DNA from: Aquariibacter albus
Lineage (GTDB): Bacteria; Pseudomonadota; Gammaproteobacteria; Burkholderiales; Burkholderiaceae_C
Reading direction: 5' to 3'
Length of the DNA: 64,000 nucleotides
NCBI RefSeq assembly: GCF_014145335.1
Contig: NZ_JACIVI010000002.1
Location: 124,001-188,000, forward strand
The translations under genes were made by a program, and so were the position numbers. This document shows positions 1 to 11,513 of this stretch, piece by piece. How positions within the stretch are numbered: the first letter of the stretch is position 1; each line of letters starts with the position of its first letter. The notes under the pieces were generated by a model, which made no database searches, had not been told where the DNA came from, and was given only the letters and a program-made list of their open reading frames with translations.

Positions 1-393
1 GTAGTTCACGTCGCCGGCGAGGTAGGCCGCCAGCAGCCGGAGGCGCAAGGGCAGGCCGAGAAAGATCGGCCGCCAGCCGGCGCTGAAGATCACGAAGCGC
101 AGGTTCACGCACAGCGCGGTGGCCCAAAGCACCCCCAGCGGCGCACCGGCCGCCAGCAGCGGCAGGGCTGCGAGCTGCGCGCTGCCGGCAAAGACGGTCA
201 GGCTCATCAGCAGGGCCAGCGGCACGCCCAGGCCGCCCTTGACCATCGCCACCCCGGTGACCAGCGCCCAGGCGGCGATGCCGAGTTGCGGGGTCACCAT
301 GTCGCGGATGCCGGCGCGCAAGGCCGGGTGGCGCCATCCCCCGGCCCAGGGCAGCGACCCGGTCGCGACGGGAGGGGCGGCGTGCGGCGGCAT
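1..393 (-). CDS. azlC: AzlC-family branched-chain amino acid exporter subunit (partial, C-terminus beyond window start)
   Basis: The minus-strand reading frame begins at an ATG at 393 and is still open at base 1, so only the first 131 residues are seen. After a short Pro/Ala leader the protein has RDMVTPQLGIAAWALVTGVA, a hydrophobic run LALLMSLTVFAGSAQLAAL and CVNLRFVIFSAGWRP. The FAGSAQ and NLR(F/H) segments are characteristic of AzlC/YgaZ inner-membrane proteins, which work with a small AzlD/YgaH partner to export branched-chain amino acids. The partner would lie outside the window. The family call rests on these motifs; the substrate is inferred from the family. Confidence 0.7.
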   Translation of the reverse strand, partial: MPPHAAPPVATGSLPWAGGWRHPALRAGIRDMVTPQLGIAAWALVTGVAMVKGGLGVPLALLMSLTVFAGSAQLAALPLLAAGAPLGVLWATALCVNLRFVIFSAGWRPIFLGLPLRLRLLAAYLAGDVNY

Positions 394-477
394 CCCGTCA
401 TTGTCCCATCGGGCCCGCCCGCCTTCCGCCGCGCCCGGGCGGAAGGGGCGGGCGTCGAGGGGCTGCCCTGCGGCGGT

Positions 478-912
478 TCAGGACGCGTGACGGCTGGCCT
501 TGCTGCCCTGGGCGTCCGGGCGCTCGTCCGGCGCCGCCGGCCCTTCGCCCGCAGCGCCGGGCTCGGCCCGCGCTGTCTCGGCCTGTCGGCTGCCCGGGCG
601 CGGCAGGGTCGGTGCGACGGCCTCGATCTTGTTCTCGCGCATGTACTCGTCCATCTCGCGCCAGCCGGCAAAGACGGCCGCCCGCTGGGCCTTGGGGTTC
701 AGCACGAAGCAGTCCTCCAGCGCCCGGCCGGCATGCCGGCAGGCGCTGCCGATGGCCTGGCCGTCGGCCGCCTTGGCCTGATGCTGCTGTTCGGGCGATT
801 CGATGCCCAGCCACTGGCAGCCCCCCAGCAGCAGGCTCGCGCCGAGCAGCGCGAGGCCGGCCGCGCCGGGGCGGCGCAGGCTGCGGACAGAAGGCGTGGG
901 GAGGGGGGGCAT
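478..912 (-). CDS. Small lipoprotein of unknown function
   Basis: A 144-residue protein with an Arg-containing n-region, a hydrophobic stretch and the lipobox LLLGGC, so it should be processed by signal peptidase II and anchored to a membrane by an acylated Cys at about residue 32. The mature part has a Cys pair (CRHAGRALEDC) and a conserved-looking segment WREMDEYMRENKIE; the tail after about residue 105 is low-complexity Pro/Ala/Glu and probably disordered. I do not recognise a named family and assign no function. It lies between the azlC-like gene and another lipoprotein on the same strand, with gaps of roughly 85 to 100 bases, so co-transcription is possible but not shown. Confidence 0.6.
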   Translation of the reverse strand: MPPLPTPSVRSLRRPGAAGLALLGASLLLGGCQWLGIESPEQQHQAKAADGQAIGSACRHAGRALEDCFVLNPKAQRAAVFAGWREMDEYMRENKIEAVAPTLPRPGSRQAETARAEPGAAGEGPAAPDERPDAQGSKASRHAS

Positions 913-1010
913 GGGCGGTGCGCAAGCTCAGGGGGTTCCTGGCTATCGGCCGCCCCGCCGGAGGCTTGAGGGGGCTGCCGCGTGGGCGGGGGCGCCACGC
1001 GGCAGGGGGC

Positions 1011-1469
1011 TCAGTTCGGCGTGCGCGACACGCGGGTCGTGCCGCCGCTGCTCACCAGCACCACCCGGTCGCCGGGCTTGAAGTTCTCTTCGCCCTGGGC
1101 CTGCACGATCGCGCGGCGCTCGCCGTTCTTCAGCTGCACGATCAGCTCGACGGCGGTCTCGCGGGTGCCGAAGCGTTCGGCCGCATTGCCGGCCACGGCA
1201 CCGACGACCGCCCCCAGCACGCCGACGGCCACCGATTCACGCCGTCCGCCGACCGAGCTGCCGGCCACGCCGCCGATCACCGCCCCGGTGGCGGCGCCGA
1301 CGCCCGACTGGCTGCCCTCCACCGTCACCGGTCGGCTGCTGATGATCGTGGCGTCCTGCACCGAGGACAGGCGTTGCGCATCGCCGCGCTGGACCACGTC
1401 CGGGCTGGTGGTCGAGCAGGCGGCCAGGCTGAGGGCCAGCACGGAGGCGAGCAGGAGGGGGTGACGCAT
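1011..1469 (-). CDS. Glycine-zipper (SlyB/PcpY-like) outer-membrane lipoprotein
   Basis: The start chosen is the ATG at 1469, which begins a signal peptide MRHPLLLASVLALSLAACS ending in the lipobox LAAC; the longer upstream frame would bury this signal. The mature 130-odd residues contain a glycine-zipper segment (GVGAATGAVIGGVAGSSVGG, then GVLGAVVGAVAGNAAE) typical of the 17 kDa surface antigen/SlyB group, followed by a small beta-rich C-terminal domain (ELIVQLKNGERRAIVQ, GDRVVLVSSGG). These proteins sit in the outer-membrane inner leaflet and support envelope integrity. The precise role is unknown. Confidence 0.8.
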   Translation of the reverse strand: MRHPLLLASVLALSLAACSTTSPDVVQRGDAQRLSSVQDATIISSRPVTVEGSQSGVGAATGAVIGGVAGSSVGGRRESVAVGVLGAVVGAVAGNAAERFGTRETAVELIVQLKNGERRAIVQAQGEENFKPGDRVVLVSSGGTTRVSRTPN

Positions 1470-1650
1470 GACAGGTTCCGATCGTGGGTGTTCTGGACAG
1501 CCGTTCAACGCGATGCGGGCCGGGTCGGCTGACGGTGCGCGTTGCGAGACCCGGGTGCGACCCGGGTCGATCGGCGAAGTTTCCGTCCGTCGGACCGGCG
1601 GCGCGACGGATCGAAGCGCAAAGAAGTGTGAAAGCCGCCGCGTCGGCCGC

Positions 1651-2208
1651 TCAGCCATGCAGCCGGCTGTTGCGGGGCACGCTGGCGAGCAGGAACTCCA
1701 TCTGGTCGCTCAGGATGCGGCGGCCGCGCAGGATCATGTCCTCGTGCAGGCTGGGCACGTAAGGCAGGTAGAGCAGGCTCATGCGGGCCTCCTCCGGCAT
1801 CCGATTGCCCTTGCGGCCGTTGCAGGCCTTGCAGGCGGTGATGCAGTTCATCCAGCTGTCGGCGCCGCCGCGGGAGGTCGGCACGATGTGCTCGCGGGTC
1901 AGGTCGTCCAGGCTGAAGTGGCCGCCGCAGTAGGCGCAGATTTGCCGGTCGCGCAGGAAGAGCTTGGGATTGGAGAGCGCCGGGGTGTTGCGCCAGGCCC
2001 GACTGGGCACCGCGCCGCGCACGGCGACGATGGCATGCACCTCGATCCGCGATTGCCGGCCACTGCTGCGCTGGATGCCGCCGCGCAGCGCCAGCACCGC
2101 CGGCCCCAGTGTCCAGGCGACGGCATCGCTGGCGTAGAGCGTGGCCGCCTCTCGCACATTGATCCAGGCCTGGGGCCGACCGGACACATCGAGCTGTAGC
2201 ACATCCAT
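1651..2208 (-). CDS. HNH endonuclease family protein
   Basis: A 185-residue protein with one zinc-bound HNH nuclease module at about residues 90 to 140: CAYCGG, then LTREHIVPTSRGGADSW, then CKACNGRKG. The two CxxC pairs and the EHIVP and N-x-C residues are the usual metal and zinc ligands. A GGAG sequence lies eight bases before the ATG at 2208; the GTG at 2217 has no such site, which decides the start. Stand-alone proteins of this kind are common in Burkholderiales chromosomes and are not tied to a known restriction system. The neighbouring TetR gene is divergent. Substrate and role are unknown. Confidence 0.8.
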   Translation of the reverse strand: MDVLQLDVSGRPQAWINVREAATLYASDAVAWTLGPAVLALRGGIQRSSGRQSRIEVHAIVAVRGAVPSRAWRNTPALSNPKLFLRDRQICAYCGGHFSLDDLTREHIVPTSRGGADSWMNCITACKACNGRKGNRMPEEARMSLLYLPYVPSLHEDMILRGRRILSDQMEFLLASVPRNSRLHG

Positions 2209-2360
2209 CGGGAGCACTCCAATCCCTTGGAGGATAGACGAAGCACCGTGACGGCCTCAAGCGCCGGGGTCAAGCCCGAGCGCTCCGGGTGGGCCCGGCC
2301 CCGCAAATCAGGGGCGGCAAGAAATTTCAGCGACAGATCGGCTGGACTCGGGTAAAAATA

Positions 2361-2372
2361 GAACGATCGTTC
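2361..2372 (+). promoter_or_regulatory. Perfect 12-bp palindrome, probable TetR-family operator
   Basis: GAACGATCGTTC is a perfect dyad in an unusually AT-rich stretch (gtaaaaatagaacgatcgtt) 24 bases before the ATG of the TetR-family gene. It would overlap or abut the -10 region of that gene. Self-binding at such palindromes is usual in this family; binding here is inferred. Confidence 0.6.
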
Positions 2373-2396
2373 GTTTTATTGCGGCCCGTCCTCGCC

Positions 2397-3032
2397 ATGT
2401 CCTCCAGCAGCCCGATCTCTGCCGCCAGCCGTGCCTACGGTCCGCCCAAGGGCCAGCAGACCCGCCTGGTCATCCTGGAGGCGGCGCTCGGCCTCGCCTC
2501 CCAGATCGGTCTGGAGGGCTTGTCGATCGGCGCCTTGGCCGAGGTCACGCAGATGAGCAAGTCCGGCGTCTTCGCGCACTTCGGTTCACGCGAGGAGCTG
2601 CAGATTTCGGTGATCCGGGAGTACCACCGCCGCTTCGCCGAGGAGATCTTCCAGCCGGCCTTGCGCGAGCCGCGCGGCCTGCCCCGGCTGCGCGCGCTCT
2701 TCGACCGCTGGGTGCAGCGGGTGGCCGTCGAGGTCGATTCGGGCTGCATCTACATCAGCGCGGCTGTCGAGTTCGACGACCGGCCCGGCCCGGTCCGCGA
2801 GGCCCTGGTCGGCATGGTCCGCACCTGGCACGAGGCCCTGATCCGCGCCGCACGCCTGGCCATCGCGGAAGGCCATCTCCGCGCCGACACCGAGCCCGAG
2901 CAGCTGCTGTTCGAGCTGCACGGCTTGATTCTCGCCCTGCACCACGACGCCCGGCTCCTGCACAGCCCGGGCTCGGTCGAGCGCGCCCGGCGCGGTTTCG
3001 CCCGTCTCATCGCTTCGCATGCCGCGGCCTGA
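2397..3032 (+). CDS. TetR-family transcriptional regulator of the adjacent beta-oxidation genes
   Basis: The 211-residue protein has a TetR N-terminal helix-turn-helix at about residues 20 to 70 (IGLEGLSIGALAEVTQMSKS, then GVFAHFGSREELQ) and a larger helical ligand-binding part ending in FARLIASHAAA. The ATG at 2397 is preferred because the upstream in-frame extension would run through the AT-rich promoter and the palindrome at 2361. The gene is followed 54 bases later by an acyl-CoA dehydrogenase and the rest of a beta-oxidation set on the same strand. By analogy with PsrA/FadR-type TetR proteins, it probably represses itself and these genes and is released by acyl-CoA; the ligand is inferred from context. 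Confidence 0.85.
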   Translation: MSSSSPISAASRAYGPPKGQQTRLVILEAALGLASQIGLEGLSIGALAEVTQMSKSGVFAHFGSREELQISVIREYHRRFAEEIFQPALREPRGLPRLRALFDRWVQRVAVEVDSGCIYISAAVEFDDRPGPVREALVGMVRTWHEALIRAARLAIAEGHLRADTEPEQLLFELHGLILALHHDARLLHSPGSVERARRGFARLIASHAAA

Positions 3033-3086
3033 GCCGGTGGCCTGCTTCTTCCCGCCTGTTCCAACCCGCCCCCACGGAGGCCTGTC

Positions 3087-4889
<1,803 letters not shown>

Positions 4890-4927
4890 GTCCCGCCGCA
4901 CGACGGCCCCCCGAGAGGAGACAGTCC

Positions 4928-5371
4928 ATGATCCGCCCCCTGATGATCAGCCTCGCGCTGCTCGCGTGCAGCGGCCTTGCCGCCGCCCAGTCCACCCCCG
5001 TCGGCCTGTGGAAGTCGGTCGACGACAAGACCGGCAAGGAGCGCTCGCTGGTGCGCATCGCCGAGACCGGCGGCCATCTGGTCGGCCGCATCGAGAAGCG
5101 CCTGGACCCGACCGCCAAGCCCGATGCGGTCTGCGGCAAGTGCAGCGACGACCGCAAGGACAAGCCCATGGACGGCCTGGAGGTCATCCGTGGCGTGCAG
5201 GCCGCCGGCGACGGCAAGGTCTGGACCGGTGGCCAGATCCTCGACCCCGAGGAGGGCAAGACTTACCAGGTCAAGCTGACCCCGGTCGAGGGGGGCAGCA
5301 AGCTGGAGGTGCGCGGCTTCATCGGCTTCTCCCTGCTCGGCCGCACCCAGACCTGGCTGCGCGTCGAGTGA
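4928..5371 (+). CDS. DUF2147 secreted protein
   Basis: A 147-residue protein with a Sec signal peptide (MIRPLMISLALLACSGLAAA, cleavage likely after AAAQ) and the DUF2147 pattern: GLWKSVDDKTGKERSLVRI near the N-terminus, CGKCSDDRKDKPMDGLEV with a CxxC pair, then GKTYQVKLT and a C-terminal FIGFSLLGRTQTWLR. The family is a periplasmic lipocalin-like beta-barrel of unknown function that often sits inside beta-oxidation operons in betaproteobacteria, as here between the acyl-CoA dehydrogenase and the hydroxyacyl-CoA dehydrogenase (gaps of 38 and 35 bases). The start is set by the AGGAGA sequence at 4915-4920. Confidence 0.85.
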   Translation: MIRPLMISLALLACSGLAAAQSTPVGLWKSVDDKTGKERSLVRIAETGGHLVGRIEKRLDPTAKPDAVCGKCSDDRKDKPMDGLEVIRGVQAAGDGKVWTGGQILDPEEGKTYQVKLTPVEGGSKLEVRGFIGFSLLGRTQTWLRVE

Positions 5372-5406
5372 GCGCCGTCCCATCCCCTTTTCCGCTGGAG
5401 CAAGCC

Positions 5407-7815
5407 ATGCCCCGATTCCCCATCCGCCAGGTGGCCGTGCTCGGCGCCGGCGTGATGGGCGCGCAGATCGCCGCCCATCTGGTCAATGTCCGCGTGCCGG
5501 TCGTGCTCTTCGACCTGCCGGCCAAGGAGGGCCCGAAGTCGGGCATCGCCCTGGGCGCCATCGAGAAGCTCAAGAAGCTCAAGCCCGCGCCGCTGGGCCT
5601 GGCGGCCGAGGCCGGCCGCATCCGCGCGGCCAACTACGAGGACGACCTTGCCCTGCTCGGCCAATGCGATCTGGTGATCGAGGCCATCGCCGAGCGCATG
5701 GACTGGAAGCGCGACCTTTACGCGCGCATCGCCGACCACGTCGCGCCGCACGCCATCCTGGCCAGCAACACCTCGGGCCTGTCGATCAATGCGCTGGCGC
5801 AGGCCCTGCCCGAGGCGCTGCGCCCGCGTTTCTGCGGCGTGCACTTCTTCAACCCGCCGCGCTACATGGCGCTGCTGGAGCTGATCCCCACCGCCGGCAC
5901 CCAGCCCGAGGTGCTGGACGCGCTGGAGAGCTTCGCCACCACCTTCCTCGGCAAGAGCGTGCTGCGCGCCAGGGACACGCCCAACTTCATCGCCAATCGC
6001 GTCGGCGTGGCCGGCATGCTGGCCACGATCAAGGAAGCCGAGACCTACGGCCTGACGTATGACGTGGTCGACGACCTGACCGGCAAGAAGCTCGGTCGTG
6101 CCAGCAGCGGCACCTTCCGCACCGCCGACGTGGTGGGCCTGGACACCTTGGCCCACGTCATCAAGACGCTGCAGGACAACCTGGCCGACGACCCCTTCCA
6201 CCCGAGCTACGCCACCCCCGAGGTCGTGGCCGGCCTGATCGCCCAGGGGGCCCTGGGCCAGAAGAGCGGCGCCGGCTTCTACAAGAAGGACGGCAAGGCC
6301 ATCCTGCGCCTGGACCCGGCCCAGGCCAGCTACGTGCCGGCCGGCGGCAAGGCCGACGAGCTGGTCGCCCGCATCCTCAAGAAGGCTCCGGCCGAGCGCC
6401 TGAAGCTGCTGCGCGAAAGCAAGAACCCGCAGGCCCAGTTCCTGTGGGCGCTGCTCCGCGACGGCTTCCACTACGCCGCCGTGCACCTGGGCACCATCGC
6501 CGAGACCGCGCGCGACGTGGACTTCGCCCTGCGCTGGGGCTTCGGCCACCAGCAAGGCCCCTTCGAGCTCTGGCAGCAGGCTGGCTGGACCCAGGTGGCG
6601 GCCTGGGTGGCGGCCGACATCGAGGCCGGCCTGGCCCTGTCCAAGGCCCCGCTGCCGGCCTGGGTGACGAGTGGCCCGGTCGCCGAGCGCGGTGGCGTGC
6701 ACCAGCCCGAGGGCTCCTGGAGCCCCAGCGCCGGCGCCTTCGTGCCGCCGCGCAGCCTGCCCGTCTACGACCGCCAGGCTTTCCCCGAGACGGTGGCCGG
6801 CAGCGGTTTCCTCCCGGCGCTCCAGAGCGGCACCGAGGTCTTCAAGAACGAGGAGCTGCGCGTCTGGACGCTGGACGGCGAGGTGCTGATCGCCAGCATC
6901 ACCGCCAAGCTGCACCTCATCAGCCCCACCGTCACCGCCGGCCTGATGCAGGCGGTCGAGATCGCCGAGCGCGAATTCCAGGGCCTGGTGATCTGGTCGC
7001 CCGACGAGATGTTCTCGGCCGGCGCCAACCTCGAAGCCCTGATGCCCGTCTTCATGAAGCACGGCAGCAAGGGCATCGATCCGGAGGAGAAGAAGCTGCA
7101 GGACCTGATGCTGCGCCTGCGCTACGCCCAGGTGCCGGTGGTGGCCGCGATCCGCGGCATCGCCCTGGGCGGCGGCTGCGAACTGCTGGTGCACTGCGCC
7201 CGGCGCGTGGCGGCGATGGAGAGCTACATCGGCCTGGTCGAGGTCGGCGTGGGCCTGCTGCCCGGCGCGGGCGGACTCACCTACATCGCCCGCCGCGCGG
7301 CCGAGCGGGCGTTGGCCGTGCACGGCAGCGTCACCCCGGGCACCGACCTGCTGCCCTTCCTGAAGACCGGTTTCGAGGCCGCGGCCATGGCCAAGGTCGG
7401 CACCAGCGCGCTGGAAAGCCGCGAGCTGGGCTACCTGCTGGACAGCGACCTGATCGTGCCGCACAAGGACGAGCTGCTCTTCGTGGCCAGCCAGCAGGTG
7501 CGCGCCCTGGCCTCGGCCGGCTACCGCCCGCCGGTGGCCCAGCCCTTCCCGGTGGCCGGCCGCAGCACCCTGGCCACGATCCGCGGCCAGCTGGCCAACC
7601 TGCGCGACGGCGGGATGATCAGCGCCCACGACCAGCACATCGCCACCCTGATCGCCGAGGTGCTGTGCGGTGGCGACGTGGACCCGGGCAGCCTTGTCAC
7701 CGAGGCCTACCTGCTGACCCTGGAGCGCCAGCGCTTCTGCAAGCTGCTGGACCATCCCAAGACCCAGGAACGGATCATGGGCATGCTGAGCACCGGCAAG
7801 CCGGTCCGGAACTGA
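5407..7815 (+). CDS. 3-hydroxyacyl-CoA dehydrogenase / enoyl-CoA hydratase fusion (dehydrogenase domain first)
   Basis: The 802-residue protein catalyses the hydration and NAD-dependent oxidation steps of beta-oxidation. The N-terminal half is the dehydrogenase: VAVLGAGVMGAQIAAHL (NAD site, about residues 9 to 25), ASNTSGLSI, GVHFFNPPRYMALLELI with the catalytic His, and NFIANRVG. The C-terminal third is a crotonase domain with IRGIALGGGCELLVHC and GLVEVGVGLLPGAGGL. This order is the reverse of the classical E. coli FadB and matches the FadN-like type. It is followed by a repeat element and a thiolase, completing the set. The frame opens far upstream, but the ATG at 5407 is where family homology begins. 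Confidence 0.9.
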   Translation: MPRFPIRQVAVLGAGVMGAQIAAHLVNVRVPVVLFDLPAKEGPKSGIALGAIEKLKKLKPAPLGLAAEAGRIRAANYEDDLALLGQCDLVIEAIAERMDWKRDLYARIADHVAPHAILASNTSGLSINALAQALPEALRPRFCGVHFFNPPRYMALLELIPTAGTQPEVLDALESFATTFLGKSVLRARDTPNFIANRVGVAGMLATIKEAETYGLTYDVVDDLTGKKLGRASSGTFRTADVVGLDTLAHVIKTLQDNLADDPFHPSYATPEVVAGLIAQGALGQKSGAGFYKKDGKAILRLDPAQASYVPAGGKADELVARILKKAPAERLKLLRESKNPQAQFLWALLRDGFHYAAVHLGTIAETARDVDFALRWGFGHQQGPFELWQQAGWTQVAAWVAADIEAGLALSKAPLPAWVTSGPVAERGGVHQPEGSWSPSAGAFVPPRSLPVYDRQAFPETVAGSGFLPALQSGTEVFKNEELRVWTLDGEVLIASITAKLHLISPTVTAGLMQAVEIAEREFQGLVIWSPDEMFSAGANLEALMPVFMKHGSKGIDPEEKKLQDLMLRLRYAQVPVVAAIRGIALGGGCELLVHCARRVAAMESYIGLVEVGVGLLPGAGGLTYIARRAAERALAVHGSVTPGTDLLPFLKTGFEAAAMAKVGTSALESRELGYLLDSDLIVPHKDELLFVASQQVRALASAGYRPPVAQPFPVAGRSTLATIRGQLANLRDGGMISAHDQHIATLIAEVLCGGDVDPGSLVTEAYLLTLERQRFCKLLDHPKTQERIMGMLSTGKPVRN

Positions 7816-7826
7816 CCCACCCCCGA

Positions 7827-7900
7827 AGCGCCTGCGGCGCTCCCCCTCCAAGGGGGCGCCGCGGGCGGACCGGCGGAGCCGGATCCGCCGCGGCCGCTGG
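7827..7900. repeat. Intergenic three-hairpin palindromic repeat, copy 1
   Basis: Three adjacent inverted repeats fill the gap between the hydroxyacyl-CoA dehydrogenase and thiolase genes: agcgcc-tgc-ggcgct (7827-7841), ccccct-cca-aggggg (7842-7856), and a larger one at 7859-7893 with a ten-pair outer stem (one bulged G) capped by ccggc-gga-gccgg. A second copy at 40421-40491 has the same architecture. It resembles a REP-type element and may also end or stabilise transcripts. No coding potential. Confidence 0.75.
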
Positions 7901-7955
7901 AAGCCCTTTTCCGCGAGATGCACAGCCGGGTTGAAGCCCCGGCGAGGAGCTCACG

Positions 7956-9182
7956 ATGAAACAACTGCAAGACGCCTACATCGTCGCCGCCACCCGCACC
8001 CCGATCGGCAAGGCCGGCCGCGGCGCCTTCCGCAGCATGCGGCCCGACGACCTGCTGGTCGCCGCGCTGCAGGGCGCCCTGCGCCAGGTGCCGACGCTGG
8101 ACCCGAAGGCCATCGAGGACGCCGTGATCGGCTGCGCCATGCCCGAGGCCGAGCAGGGCCTCAACATGGCCCGCCTGGCGGTGATGCTGGCCGGCCTGCC
8201 GCACTCGGTCGGCGGCGTCACCGTCAACCGCTTCTGCGCCAGCGGCCTGACCGCCATCCAGATGGCCGCCGACCGCATCCGCGTCGGCGAGGCCGACCTG
8301 ATGATCGCCGGCGGCGCCGAGAGCATGAGCCTGGTGCCCATGAGCGGCCACAAGCCCTCCTTCAATCCGGCCGTGTTCGAGAAGGACGAGAACCTCGGCC
8401 TGGCCTACGGCATGGGCATGACGGCCGAGAAGGTGGCCCAGCAGTGGAAGGTCAGCCGCGAGGCGCAGGACGCCTTCGCCCTGGCCAGCCACGAGAAGGC
8501 GCTGAAGGCCCAGGCCGCTGGCGAGTTCGCCGACGAGATCACGCCCATCGAGGTGGTCGAGCGCCTGCCCAATCTGGCCGAGGGCAGCGTCACCGTGCGC
8601 ACCCGCAGCGTGAGCCTGGACGAAGGCCCGCGCGCCGACACCACGCTGGCCGGCCTGGCCAAGCTCAAGCCGGCCTTTGCTGCGCCCAAGGACCCGAGCG
8701 GTCAGGCCACCGGCCTGGGCAGCGTCACGGCCGGCAACAGCTCGCAGACCAGCGACGGCGCCGGCGCCCTGATCCTGGCCAGCGAGGCCGCGATCAAGAC
8801 CCACGGCCTGACCCCGCTGGCCCGCTTCGTCGGCTACGCCAACAAGGGCGTGCCGCCGGAGATCATGGGCATCGGCCCCATCGAGGCCATCCCCGCGGTG
8901 CTCCAGCGCGCCGGCCTGACGCAGGACCAGCTCGACTGGATCGAACTGAACGAGGCCTTCGCCGCGCAGTCCCTGGCGGTGCTGGACACGCTCAAGCTCG
9001 ACCCGGCCAAGGTCAACCCCCTGGGCGGCGCCATCGCCCTGGGCCACCCGCTGGGCGCCACCGGCGCGATCCGCGCGGCCACCGTCATCCACGCCCTGCG
9101 CCGCCATCAGCTCAAGTACGGCATGGTGACCATGTGCATCGGCACCGGCCAGGGGGCGGCGGGCATCTTCGAGCGCGTCTGA
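7956..9182 (+). CDS. Acetyl-CoA C-acyltransferase (3-ketoacyl-CoA thiolase)
   Basis: A 408-residue thiolase, the usual length, that cleaves 3-ketoacyl-CoA with CoA to give acetyl-CoA. It opens with QDAYIVAATRTPIGKAGRG; the nucleophilic Cys lies in NRFCASGLTAIQMAADR at about residue 90, the second active-site region is ELNEAFAAQSL, and the C-terminal signature is GGAIALGHPLGATGAIR followed by MCIGTGQGAAGIFE with the acid/base Cys. A GAGG-like site precedes the ATG. It follows the fused hydratase/dehydrogenase, separated by the palindromic repeat, and forms the second half of the same beta-oxidation complex. Confidence 0.92.
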   Translation: MKQLQDAYIVAATRTPIGKAGRGAFRSMRPDDLLVAALQGALRQVPTLDPKAIEDAVIGCAMPEAEQGLNMARLAVMLAGLPHSVGGVTVNRFCASGLTAIQMAADRIRVGEADLMIAGGAESMSLVPMSGHKPSFNPAVFEKDENLGLAYGMGMTAEKVAQQWKVSREAQDAFALASHEKALKAQAAGEFADEITPIEVVERLPNLAEGSVTVRTRSVSLDEGPRADTTLAGLAKLKPAFAAPKDPSGQATGLGSVTAGNSSQTSDGAGALILASEAAIKTHGLTPLARFVGYANKGVPPEIMGIGPIEAIPAVLQRAGLTQDQLDWIELNEAFAAQSLAVLDTLKLDPAKVNPLGGAIALGHPLGATGAIRAATVIHALRRHQLKYGMVTMCIGTGQGAAGIFERV

Positions 9183-9224
9183 ACCCCGGCGCCCGGCCCG
9201 GCCGGGCGACACTCCGTCCCCCCC

Positions 9225-9251
9225 AGCCCGCCCCGCGCGGGCTTTCCGTTT
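9225..9251 (+). terminator. Stem-loop with T-rich tail between thiolase and enoyl-CoA hydratase
   Basis: agcccgc and gcgggct (7 bp) flank a five-base loop at 9225-9243 and are followed by ttccgttt. This fits a weak rho-independent terminator after the thiolase gene, so the following hydratase may be only partly co-transcribed or have its own promoter. Confidence 0.45.
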
Positions 9252-9279
9252 CCGCCCGGCCCGGGCCCAAGGACCCTCC

Positions 9280-10044
9280 ATGAGCGAGCTGCTGCGCCAC
9301 ACCGAAGACGGCGTCCTCACCCTGACGCTGAACCGACTCGACAAGAAGAACGCGCTGAATGCGGCCCTCTATGCCGCCCTGGCCGACGCGCTGGACGAAG
9401 CGGCCGCTGCGGCCGACACCCGCGTCGTGCTGATCCAGGGGCATGAGCAGGTCTTCTGCGCCGGCAACGACCTGTCCGACTTCCTGCAATCGCCCGAGAT
9501 CGGCAGCGACACGCCGGTGCTGCGCTTCCTGCACGCCCTCGCCACCTTCCCCAAGCCGCTGATCGCTGCGGTGGCCGGCCCGGCGGTGGGCGTGGGCACG
9601 ACGATGCTGCTGCACTGCGACCTGGTCTACGCCGGCGACAACGCCGTCTTCAGCCTGCCCTTCGTCAACCTGGGCCTCTGCCCGGAGGCGGCCTCCAGCC
9701 TGCTGCTGCCGCGGCTCTGGGGCCACCCGCGCGCCGCCGAGGCCCTGCTGCTGGCCGAACCCTTCGGCGCCGAGCAGGCCTTCGAGCGCGGCCTGGTCAA
9801 CCGCATCGTGCCGCCCAATGAGCTGAATGCCTTCGCCGCCGTGATGGCGCGCAAGCTGGCCGCCAAGCCCCTGGCCTCGCTGGTCGAGACCAAGAGTCTG
9901 CTGAAGGCCGCCGACGCGCCGGCGGTGCAGCAGCGCCTGGCCGAAGAGATCGCCGTCTTCGGCCGCATGCTCAAGGAGCCGGCCGCGAAGGAGGCCTTCA
10001 CCGCCTTCCTCGAAAAGCGCAAGCCCGACTTCAGCCGCTGCTGA
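9280..10044 (+). CDS. Enoyl-CoA hydratase/isomerase family protein
   Basis: A 254-residue crotonase-fold protein. It has the N-terminal LTLNRLDKKNALNAALYAAL, the CoA/oxyanion-hole segment GHEQVFCAGNDLSDFL (the A-G-N/D-D-L motif), AAVAGPAVGVGTTMLLHCDL forming the second half of the oxyanion hole, and FVNLGLCPEAASSLLLPRLWG. In the position of the first catalytic Glu the text reads GTTMLLH, so a classical two-Glu hydratase site is not evident; the sequence resembles isomerase-like members. It sits 97 bases after the thiolase. Either hydratase or isomerase activity on an acyl-CoA is plausible. Confidence 0.85.
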   Translation: MSELLRHTEDGVLTLTLNRLDKKNALNAALYAALADALDEAAAAADTRVVLIQGHEQVFCAGNDLSDFLQSPEIGSDTPVLRFLHALATFPKPLIAAVAGPAVGVGTTMLLHCDLVYAGDNAVFSLPFVNLGLCPEAASSLLLPRLWGHPRAAEALLLAEPFGAEQAFERGLVNRIVPPNELNAFAAVMARKLAAKPLASLVETKSLLKAADAPAVQQRLAEEIAVFGRMLKEPAAKEAFTAFLEKRKPDFSRC

Positions 10045-10094
10045 GTCCCGGTCCGGCCGCTGCCCCGGGGGTCCCCGGGCCGACAATGGCGCGC

Positions 10095-11462
<1,368 letters not shown>

Positions 11463-11513
11463 GCGGCCGGGTCGCCAGTCCTCCTTCCTCATGTTTCCAG
11501 GAGCCCCGTTTCC

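Noticed and set aside
1470-1658. N-terminal extension of the glycine-zipper lipoprotein
   Set aside because: The extension would hide a perfect signal peptide and lipobox that start at 1469.
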